Below the pieces are notes generated by a model that was not told the DNA's origin, ran no database searches, and worked only from the letters and a program-made list of their open reading frames with translations. Source: Flavobacteriaceae bacterium (GTDB taxonomy: Bacteria > Bacteroidota > Bacteroidia > Flavobacteriales > Flavobacteriaceae). From it: DNA of 5,360 nucleotides. The stretch covers positions 1 to 5,360 of the forward strand of contig JABHBC010000186.1 of the NCBI GenBank assembly GCA_018674025.1, written 5' to 3'. Positions within the stretch are counted from its first letter, which is position 1. The number at the start of each line of letters is the position of its first letter. A program made the position numbers and the translations under genes. Of this stretch, positions 1 to 5,360 are shown piece after piece.

Positions 1-60
1 AAAGAAGGTGATATTATTGAAGGATTTCAGCAGGTAGAAATTAAGAAAAAACTTAAATAG
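1..60 (+). CDS. infB: C-terminal end of translation initiation factor IF-2 (partial)
   Basis: Only the last 19 codons and a TAG stop (58-60) lie in the window, read in frame 1. The peptide ends KEGDIIEGFQQVEIKKKLK. This resembles the extreme C-terminus of bacteroidotal IF-2, where a 'GD-I-E-F-EVE-K-L' pattern closes domain IV. IF-2 is the cytoplasmic GTPase that brings initiator fMet-tRNA to the ribosome. The identification rests on a short tail plus context: infB next to a SPOR-domain gene and an act operon is an arrangement I recall from flavobacterial genomes. The gene converges with the SPOR gene, with 7 nt between the two stop codons. The frame and stop are clear; the product name is an inference from little sequence. 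Confidence 0.72.
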   Translation, partial: KEGDIIEGFQQVEIKKKLK

Positions 61-66
61 TTTTTT
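46..66. terminator. Small symmetrical hairpin, possible bidirectional terminator
   Basis: AAAAAACT (46-53) and AGTTTTTT (59-66) form a perfect 8-bp inverted repeat around the 5-nt loop TAAAT. It lies exactly where the two convergent genes end, overlapping the infB stop and sitting one base beyond the SPOR stop. On either strand the 3' arm supplies a run of six T residues. This suits a bidirectional intrinsic terminator between convergent genes. The stem has only one G-C pair, so it would be weak, and part of the A run simply encodes the lysine-rich infB tail. Confidence 0.35.
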
Positions 67-67
67 A

Positions 68-472
68 TTAATTTATTTCCTCTGGATTAGCATTATTATT
101 TTCGATCTTTGGTTTGGGCCTAAAAATAAACGCCTCAGGATATTTTTTTTTAATCATTAAAAGTTTTTTATCAGCTTCTAATTGAGAATAAAAATCACCG
201 ATCCACACTTTATAATTAGGAGTTTCATAAACTAGCTCTATGCTGGTATTTATGTAACTGGTTTTATCATGATTTTCAATCATTTCTAAAGCTTTGTCTC
301 TTTCTCCGCTAAATATTTGAATTTTTAAATTAAATGTATTTTTTTTTATTTCCTTTTTGAGTTTCAGTAAAGTATCTATTCTACTGTCTTTATTTATTTG
401 CACTAATTCGTTTTGCGAAAACAAGTTTGCACAACAAAAAAATACAATTAAGCAAGCTATAATTTTATTCAA
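68..472 (-). CDS. Small exported SPOR-domain protein
   Basis: This encodes a 134-residue protein of the SPOR (sporulation-related, peptidoglycan-binding) type. Residues 1-19 form a signal peptide: MNK, a hydrophobic core (IIACLIVFFCC), then ANLFS with likely cleavage before Q20. The two cysteines at 13-14 lack a proper lipobox, so a lipoprotein is unlikely. A Lys-rich linker (about 28-45) leads into the SPOR-like region (about 46-118). This opens with a beta strand (FNLKIQIFSG) and ends with the hallmark second half (YKVWIGDFYSQLEADKKL, then KKKYPEAFIFRPK). The Asn/Glu-rich tail is probably disordered. SPOR domains bind denuded glycan strands, often in division or envelope proteins; the specific role here is unknown. 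The start is a TTG (470-472): an in-frame TAA lies two codons upstream (476-478), and the next Met is residue 64, past the signal peptide. The gene is divergent from actA, and no functional link to ACIII is implied. Confidence 0.85.
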   Translation of the reverse strand: MNKIIACLIVFFCCANLFSQNELVQINKDSRIDTLLKLKKEIKKNTFNLKIQIFSGERDKALEMIENHDKTSYINTSIELVYETPNYKVWIGDFYSQLEADKKLLMIKKKYPEAFIFRPKPKIENNNANPEEIN

Positions 473-493
473 TTTTTATTTAATTTTGAATTA

Positions 494-525
494 CAAATGT
501 ATAGTTATTTTTTATAAGCTCTAAA
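494..525 (-). promoter_or_regulatory. Candidate Bacteroidota promoter for the SPOR gene
   Basis: Read on the - strand, TACATTTG (501 down to 494) matches the Bacteroidota -7 consensus TAnnTTTG. A TTTA (525-522) stands 20 nt upstream, close to the -33 element TTTG and within the usual spacing. The predicted transcript would start only about 15 nt before the TTG codon at 472, giving a short A/T-rich leader without a Shine-Dalgarno sequence, which is common in this phylum. The -33 match is imperfect, and such motifs also arise by chance in AT-rich DNA. Confidence 0.45.
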
Positions 526-538
526 TATATTATTTAGA
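520..538. repeat. 19-bp interrupted palindrome between divergent promoters
   Basis: TCTAAATA (520-527) and TATTTAGA (531-538) are perfect reverse complements separated by TAT. The element lies between the divergent SPOR and act promoters. Its left arm supplies the -33-like TTTA of the - strand promoter, and its right arm supplies the TTTA upstream of the first + strand -7 motif. Its size and symmetry would suit a dimeric regulator, but I recognise no specific family. In such AT-rich DNA a chance palindrome cannot be excluded. Confidence 0.35.
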
Positions 539-552
539 ATGTTTATAAATTA

Positions 553-560
553 TATATTTG
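553..560 (+). promoter_or_regulatory. Candidate upstream promoter (-7 element) of the act operon
   Basis: TATATTTG exactly matches the Bacteroidota -7 motif TAnnTTTG. The best -33-like sequence, TTTA at 533-536 in the palindrome's right arm, is only 16 nt away, slightly short of the usual spacing. It would give a leader of roughly 80 nt before the actA ATG. It may be a second or regulated start, or a chance match. Confidence 0.35.
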
Positions 561-583
561 ACCAAAAATTACCATATATGAGA

Positions 584-614
584 GTTAAATAATCGTTGAT
601 ATGTATTATTTTTG
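584..614 (+). promoter_or_regulatory. Candidate proximal promoter of the act operon
   Basis: TATTTTTG (607-614) is an exact TAnnTTTG -7 element. GTTA (584-587) is a weak -33-like element with a 19-nt spacer, the preferred distance. Transcription would begin near position 620, giving a leader of about 30 nt before the actA ATG at 650. Of the two + strand candidates this has the better spacing and position. No Shine-Dalgarno sequence precedes the ATG; the T-run and AAA just upstream are typical of A/T-rich flavobacterial leaders. Confidence 0.45.
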
Positions 615-649
615 TGCTTGAATTTTATGAACGATTTTTTCTTTTTTAA

Positions 650-1984
650 ATGAATAAAAAATACAATAAAGTAGATTCCAAATTTTACTTAATTAAAAAT
701 TCAAAATTTTTTCCATGTTCTCACCTTGGAAAACTATTATTGTCGTTTGCTTTTATTTTTACATTTTCTTCTTTTGCTCAGGACGCTGACCCTGTAAAGG
801 GAAAAGCTTTATTTAATTCCAATTGTGCTGCTTGTCATAAGCTTGATAAAAAAATGACAGGTCCTGCATTAAGAGGAGTTGAAGATAGGCTTTACAATGG
901 CGAAGGTCTTGACCAAGAATGGATGTACTCTTGGATAAGAAATAGCGCATCTCTTATTAAGTCAGGCGATGAATATGCTAACAAAATTTATGCTGAATAT
1001 AATGGATCAGCAATGACTGCTTTCCCGCAATTATCAAATTCAGATATTGACAACATTTTAGCTTACACGGCTCAAGAAAAACCCGCTCCAGTAGTAAAGG
1101 CTATCGAGGTTTCAACAACTAACGAAAATAACTCCAATGGTATCTCTAATGAAATTATATTAGGGGTTTTCGCATTTATGTTCCTTCTTTTGTCGGCAGG
1201 TTTATTTGTGGTAAATAAAACTCTGAGAAGTTTTGCTGCCCAAAATAATATCCAGTTACCAACAAAAAAGAAATCAACAAGAAAACCTCTTTGGAAAGCT
1301 TTTGTTGATAATCAATTCTTAATGTTGTGTAGTGCTGTTATAATGCTTTTAGTTAGTGCTTATTTTGTTTATGGCTTTCTAATGCAAATTGGAATTAATC
1401 AAGGTTATGAACCTGTTCAACCTATACATTACTCACACAAAATTCACTCTGGAGATAACGAAATAGATTGTAATTACTGCCACTCTTCTGCTCGAGTAAG
1501 TAAGCATTCTGGAATACCGTCTCTTAATGTATGTATGAATTGTCATAAATCCATATATGAATACAATGGAGAAACCACAGACGAATATTCTAAAGAATTT
1601 TATGATGCTGAAATCCAAAAGCTTTACAAAGCCGTTGGATGGGATGATGAATCTCAAGAATATACAGGCGAAACTCAAGCTGTAAAGTGGGTAAGAATAC
1701 ATAACCTTCCAGACTTTTCATACTTTAATCATGCTCAGCACGTTTCTGTTGGAGATATTGAATGTCAAACTTGCCACGGTCCAGTTGAAGAGATGGAGAT
1801 TATGTATCAGTACTCACCTCTAACAATGGGTTGGTGTATAAATTGTCATCGTGAAACTAATGTTAAAGTTAAAGACAATCAGTATTATGAAAAGATTCAT
1901 GAGCAATTATCCAAAAAATATGGAGTTGATAAGTTAACTGCTGCTCAAATGGGTGGATTAGAATGTGGAAAATGTCATTATTAA
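650..1984 (+). CDS. actA: ACIII subunit ActA: membrane-anchored cytochrome c with six heme sites (monoheme domain plus pentaheme domain)
   Basis: This is the multiheme cytochrome c of alternative complex III, passing electrons from the Fe-S subunit toward oxidase or periplasmic acceptors. The 444 residues contain six CxxCH heme c sites. A signal peptide core (about 27-43, ending SFAQ) follows an unusually long basic n-region. A class I monoheme domain (about 45-145) has C59-C62-H63 and probable axial M122 in AMTAFPQL. Two membrane helices (about 167-188 and 222-246) flank a basic, presumably cytoplasmic loop (KKKSTRK). The periplasmic pentaheme domain has sites at 274-278, 295-299, 372-376, 396-400 and 439-443, the last one residue from the C-terminus. 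An in-frame TAA (647-649) directly precedes the ATG, and no other Met precedes the signal core, so the start is firm. It is first in the operon, 20 nt before actB. ActA is known as a pentaheme protein; the extra N-terminal heme looks like a domain fusion, probably shared across Flavobacteriia. Confidence 0.92.
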   Translation: MNKKYNKVDSKFYLIKNSKFFPCSHLGKLLLSFAFIFTFSSFAQDADPVKGKALFNSNCAACHKLDKKMTGPALRGVEDRLYNGEGLDQEWMYSWIRNSASLIKSGDEYANKIYAEYNGSAMTAFPQLSNSDIDNILAYTAQEKPAPVVKAIEVSTTNENNSNGISNEIILGVFAFMFLLLSAGLFVVNKTLRSFAAQNNIQLPTKKKSTRKPLWKAFVDNQFLMLCSAVIMLLVSAYFVYGFLMQIGINQGYEPVQPIHYSHKIHSGDNEIDCNYCHSSARVSKHSGIPSLNVCMNCHKSIYEYNGETTDEYSKEFYDAEIQKLYKAVGWDDESQEYTGETQAVKWVRIHNLPDFSYFNHAQHVSVGDIECQTCHGPVEEMEIMYQYSPLTMGWCINCHRETNVKVKDNQYYEKIHEQLSKKYGVDKLTAAQMGGLECGKCHY

Positions 1985-2004
1985 TATTTTATATATAATT
2001 ATTT

Positions 2005-5000
2005 ATGTCATCAAATAAGAATAAGAAATATTGGAAAAATTTAGCGGAGTTAAATCCGTTAAATAATAGTGCATTGGAGTCACTAGGTCAGAAAGAATTT
2101 ATTGAAGAAATTCCTGTTGATGAATTTCTAGGTGATGACAAAAATTTATCAAATTCTTCAACATCTAGAAGAGATTTTCTTAAATATGTTGGCTTTAGTA
2201 CTGCTGCTGCTTCTTTGGCAGCTTGCGAAGGTCCAGTAATCAAATCTATACCTTATGTTGTTCAACCTGAGCAAATAATTCCTGGTATAGCTAATTACTA
2301 TGCAACTACAATTGCAAATGGATATGATTTTGCTAATGTGTTGATAAAGACTAGAGAAGGAAGACCGATCAAAGTTGAATTAAACAAATTAGCTCCTACA
2401 TCTGCTTCTGCAAATGCCAGAGTTCAGGCTTCTGTATTAGACTTATATGACAGCTTTAGACTAGCTAAGCCATTTAAAAATCAAGTGGAAAGTTCTTGGG
2501 CTGAGTTTGATAGTGATACAAAGAAAAAATTAAATTCTTTAAAAAATACTTCAAAGTCTATAGTTCTTTTAACCCAGACTTTTGCTAGCCCTTCTACACA
2601 AAAATTAATTAACGAGTTTAAAAATAATTTTTCTAACACAAAACATGTTGTTTACGATTCGGTCTCTGAATCAGCTGCACTAGATGCTTATGAAGCTAAA
2701 TACGGATCAAGAGGATTAGCAAATTATGATTTTTCTTTAGCAGATTTAATTGTTTCTATAGGTGCAGACATTTTAGGTGATTGGCAAGGTGGTGGATTTG
2801 ACTCAATGTATGGAAAATCTAGAATCCCTACTAATGGTAAAATGTCTAGACACATCCATTTTGAGGCAAACATGTCTTTAACTGGTGCAAACGCAGACAA
2901 TAGATTTCCTGTAAATCAAAATGAGCAAAAGCTAGTGTTATTATCTATTTATTCGAAATTATTTAATCCGCAAGTTGACATAAATATTAGCGATAAACTT
3001 GTTAATGTTGTCAATGATCTAATGAAGGAGTTATTGGAAAGTGACAACCCAGTAGTTGTCTCAGGAATACAAGATGTAGAATACCAAAGCTTGGTGCTTG
3101 ATATCAATCAAAGATTAAATTCAAAAGCTTTTCAGCCTGAGAGAACTATATTAACTAGACAAGGGAACGATGATGAGGTATCAAAATTAATTGTTGATAT
3201 GAATAATGGTAAAGTTGGAGCCATAATCATGGCGGGAGTTAATCCAGTTTACACTTTATCAAATTCAAATGAATTTATTGAAGGTTTAAAAAAGACGGAA
3301 ATGTCTGTGTTATTTTCAATGAAAAATGACGAAACAGCTCTTCATGTAAATTATCTTGCTGCTGCTCCACATTATCTTGAATCTTGGGGAGATACAGAAA
3401 TGTCAAGAGGTGAATTCTCAATAACTCAGCCAACTATTAGACCTATATTTGATACCAAACAATTTCAAGAATTATTATTGTTTTGGAACGGTAATAGTAT
3501 TTCTTACCATGATTTTATAAAGTCATACTGGAATAAAAATATATTAAGAGATAAAACTTGGAATCAAGCGTTACATGACGGTGTTTTTGAAGATAAAAAA
3601 TCTATTAAATCACGAAATACTTATTTAAAAAATAATAAGAAAAACAATATTAATATTTTAGCTCTCGCTAACTCAGTTCAAAATATATCAGACAATACAT
3701 TTGAGTTAAATTTATATCCTAAAACTGGAATGGGTGACGGTCAATGTGCGAATAATCCATGGTTACAAGAATTTCCTGATCCTATCACGAGAACTACTTG
3801 GGATAACTATTTGACTATTTCTGAAGCAGATGCTAAAAAACTTAATCTGTTCCTTGAACCATCTACATTTTTTAATCAAAATAAAAATGGAGCTGATGGA
3901 GGGTTAAATGGTAAGTATGCTATTATCAGTTTAGAGGATACCGAAATAAAAGTTCCTGTAATGATCCAGCCAGGTCAAGCACTTGGAACCGTCGGATTAT
4001 CCTTTGGTTATGGAAGAAATAGAGGAGTTAAAGAAGTAATGATGACTGGTGTTAACGGCTTTAAGTTGTTTAAGAATTTTAAATCTACTCAGTCTATTAA
4101 AATTAATTTTACTGACGAAGTTCATGAGTTTGCGTGTGTACAATTACACAATACATTAATGGGCAGAGGCGATATTATAAAAGAAACGAGCCTAGAGATT
4201 TTTAACACTAAAAATGTAAGTGATTGGAATCCTGAAGCAGTAGTTTCTTTAAATCATATAGAGACTCCAGTTTCATCTCCTTCAGTTGATTTATGGGATG
4301 AATTTGATAGATCAATTGGACATCATTTTAATTTATCAATTGATTTAAATGCGTGTACAGGATGTGGAGCTTGTGTTATTGCATGTCATGCTGAAAATAA
4401 TGTGCCAGTTGTTGGAAAAGAAGAAATTAGAAAAAGTCGTGATATGCACTGGCTAAGAATAGATAGATACTATTCTTCTGAAGATTCTTTTGAAAGTGAT
4501 GATCAGAAAAAAGATGACATAAATGGTTTAGGTAGTTCTTTATCCACGTTTGGAGAAATGGAAAATCCATCGGAAAATCCACAAGTTGCCTTCCAACCAA
4601 TAATGTGTCAACATTGTAATCACGCTCCATGTGAAACAGTTTGTCCAGTAGCTGCAACTACACATGGAAGACAGGGACAAAACCAGATGACATATAACAG
4701 ATGTGTAGGTACAAGATATTGTGCAAATAACTGTCCTTACAAGGTTAGAAGATTTAACTGGTTCTTGTATAATGAGAATGATGAATTTGATTATCACATG
4801 AATGATGATTTAGGGAGAATGGTTTTAAATCCAGATGTTACTGTTAGATCAAGAGGGGTTATGGAAAAATGTTCTTTCTGTATTCAAAATACTCAGTCAG
4901 TGATTTTAAAAGCGAAACTTGAGGGTCGTCCTGTTGCTAAAGGAGAATTTAACGATGCGGTAGCTTGTTCTGCTGCTTGTAGTAGTGGAGCAATGAGATT

Positions 5001-5136
5001 TGGAGATATAAATGAAGATGAAAGCCCGATTTCAAAGTTAATTAAGGATGATCGTGCTTATCACTTGTTAGATACGGTTGGTACAAAACCAAATGTAGTA
5101 TACCAAGTTAAAGTTAGAAATAATAAAAATAGTTAA
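2005..5136 (+). CDS. actB: ACIII subunit ActB: molybdopterin-oxidoreductase-like protein with C-terminal Fe-S cluster domain
   Basis: This is the large iron-sulfur subunit of alternative complex III (1043 residues), relaying electrons from quinol at ActC to the hemes. Residues about 8-80 match the extended Tat signal of MoCo/4Fe-4S proteins: a conserved leader (KYWKNLAEL, FIEEIPVDEFLG), then S-R55-R56-D-F-L-K, a hydrophobic stretch and the lipobox-like L71-A-A-C74. Residues about 80-730 form the molybdopterin-oxidoreductase-like part. It has no cysteine between C74 and C581, so the N-terminal [4Fe-4S] site of catalytic enzymes is absent, as expected for ActB, which lacks molybdenum. NPWLQEFPDP (584-593) is a recognisable ActB stretch. 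The ferredoxin-like domain (about 775-1010) has C784/787/790/794, C868/871/876/880, C900/906/910 with T903 in the expected fourth Cys position, and C956/959/988/992. Fifteen cysteines fit three [4Fe-4S] and one [3Fe-4S]. An in-frame TAA (1996-1998) lies just upstream of the ATG; 12 nt separate it from actC. Confidence 0.93.
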   Translation: MSSNKNKKYWKNLAELNPLNNSALESLGQKEFIEEIPVDEFLGDDKNLSNSSTSRRDFLKYVGFSTAAASLAACEGPVIKSIPYVVQPEQIIPGIANYYATTIANGYDFANVLIKTREGRPIKVELNKLAPTSASANARVQASVLDLYDSFRLAKPFKNQVESSWAEFDSDTKKKLNSLKNTSKSIVLLTQTFASPSTQKLINEFKNNFSNTKHVVYDSVSESAALDAYEAKYGSRGLANYDFSLADLIVSIGADILGDWQGGGFDSMYGKSRIPTNGKMSRHIHFEANMSLTGANADNRFPVNQNEQKLVLLSIYSKLFNPQVDINISDKLVNVVNDLMKELLESDNPVVVSGIQDVEYQSLVLDINQRLNSKAFQPERTILTRQGNDDEVSKLIVDMNNGKVGAIIMAGVNPVYTLSNSNEFIEGLKKTEMSVLFSMKNDETALHVNYLAAAPHYLESWGDTEMSRGEFSITQPTIRPIFDTKQFQELLLFWNGNSISYHDFIKSYWNKNILRDKTWNQALHDGVFEDKKSIKSRNTYLKNNKKNNINILALANSVQNISDNTFELNLYPKTGMGDGQCANNPWLQEFPDPITRTTWDNYLTISEADAKKLNLFLEPSTFFNQNKNGADGGLNGKYAIISLEDTEIKVPVMIQPGQALGTVGLSFGYGRNRGVKEVMMTGVNGFKLFKNFKSTQSIKINFTDEVHEFACVQLHNTLMGRGDIIKETSLEIFNTKNVSDWNPEAVVSLNHIETPVSSPSVDLWDEFDRSIGHHFNLSIDLNACTGCGACVIACHAENNVPVVGKEEIRKSRDMHWLRIDRYYSSEDSFESDDQKKDDINGLGSSLSTFGEMENPSENPQVAFQPIMCQHCNHAPCETVCPVAATTHGRQGQNQMTYNRCVGTRYCANNCPYKVRRFNWFLYNENDEFDYHMNDDLGRMVLNPDVTVRSRGVMEKCSFCIQNTQSVILKAKLEGRPVAKGEFNDAVACSAACSSGAMRFGDINEDESPISKLIKDDRAYHLLDTVGTKPNVVYQVKVRNNKNS

Positions 5137-5148
5137 TAATATAGTATT

Positions 5149-5360
5149 ATGGCGTCTCATTACGAAGCACCTATTAGAAGACCATTAGTAGCAGGGGAGA
5201 AATCATATCATGATGTTTCTGTTGATATTGCTAGACCTGTTGAAGGTCAAGCGAATAAACAATGGTGGCTTGTATTTTCATTAGCTCTTACTGCATTTTT
5301 ATGGGGTATAGGTTGTATTATCTATACGATTTCCACAGGTATTGGCGTTTGGGGATTAAA
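5149..5360 (+). CDS. actC: ACIII subunit ActC, NrfD-family quinol-interacting membrane protein (5' part only)
   Basis: The first 70 codons are present and the gene runs off the window. It starts MASHYEAPIRRPLVAGEKSY, a conserved N-terminus I recognise from flavobacterial ActC. A further hydrophilic stretch leads to a first membrane helix at about residues 40-61 (WWLVFSLALTAFLWGIGCII). ActC is an NrfD/PsrC-type multi-helix membrane protein that provides the quinol-oxidation site and docks ActB on the periplasmic face. The full protein should be several hundred residues with many helices, not visible here. The ATG follows the actB stop by 12 nt, with an in-frame TAA at 5137-5139, so this is the first possible ATG start. 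No Shine-Dalgarno sequence is seen. The tight spacing indicates co-transcription with actA and actB. Confidence 0.9.
   Translation, partial: MASHYEAPIRRPLVAGEKSYHDVSVDIARPVEGQANKQWWLVFSLALTAFLWGIGCIIYTISTGIGVWGL

Noticed and set aside
558..580. TTGACC followed by TATATG as an E. coli-style sigma-70 promoter
   Set aside because: The spacer would be only 11 nt, too short, and the rest of the region fits the Bacteroidota promoter pattern better.
594..602. CGTTGATAT as half of an FNR/CRP-type box (TTGAT-N4-ATCAA)
   Set aside because: The second half-site is absent at the required distance, so only a chance half-site remains.
1433..1702. Open frame of 89 codons on the - strand inside actA
   Set aside because: It is antisense to the conserved pentaheme region and shows no recognisable family; actA is well supported across the whole stretch.
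3595..3660. Lys/Asn-rich stretch in ActB (about residues 531-552) as a possible frameshift or repeat insertion
   Set aside because: The frame stays open and recognisable ActB sequence follows. It looks like a variable surface loop in an AT-rich genome.
4427..4797. Two overlapping - strand open frames inside actB
   Set aside because: Both are antisense to the Fe-S domain, overlap each other in different frames, and match nothing recognisable. They are by-products of the actB codons.
2005..5136. ActB as a catalytic molybdenum enzyme
   Set aside because: No cysteine lies between C74 and C581, so the N-terminal [4Fe-4S] motif is missing, and the genes on both sides are ACIII subunits. The molybdopterin-like part is best read as a scaffold.

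Overview
The window is strongly AT-rich and looks like a member of the Bacteroidota, most likely class Flavobacteriia. The evidence is three TAnnTTTG-type promoter motifs, no clear Shine-Dalgarno sequences, protein sequences of flavobacterial character, and the gene order itself: end of infB, a small SPOR-domain gene, then the alternative complex III operon. The assignment rests on recognition and was not checked by a database search.

Layout: positions 1-60 are the last codons of a + strand gene, probably infB (translation initiation factor IF-2). It converges with a small - strand gene (68-472) for an exported SPOR-domain protein that appears to start at TTG. A divergent AT-rich intergenic region (473-649) holds one candidate - strand promoter, two candidate + strand promoters and a perfect 19-bp interrupted palindrome. 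From 650 to the end the + strand carries the start of an act (alternative complex III, ACIII) operon: actA (650-1984), actB (2005-5136) and the first 70 codons of actC (5149 onward, cut by the window end). Spacers are 20 and 12 nt.

How the genes work together: ACIII is a quinol:electron acceptor oxidoreductase that replaces the cytochrome bc1 complex in many Bacteroidota. ActC (NrfD family) is a membrane subunit associated with quinol oxidation. ActB carries iron-sulfur clusters on a molybdopterin-oxidoreductase-like scaffold. ActA is a membrane-anchored multiheme cytochrome c. Electrons run from quinol through the Fe-S clusters and hemes to a terminal oxidase or soluble cytochrome. Here ActA has six CxxCH sites because a class I monoheme domain precedes the pentaheme part. 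The remaining act genes and possibly cytochrome oxidase genes would be expected downstream.

I see no previously undescribed system. The points most worth a second look are the six-heme ActA architecture, the lipobox-like cysteine after the extended Tat signal of ActB, the Cys-to-Thr change at one ActB cluster site, and the palindrome between the divergent promoters.
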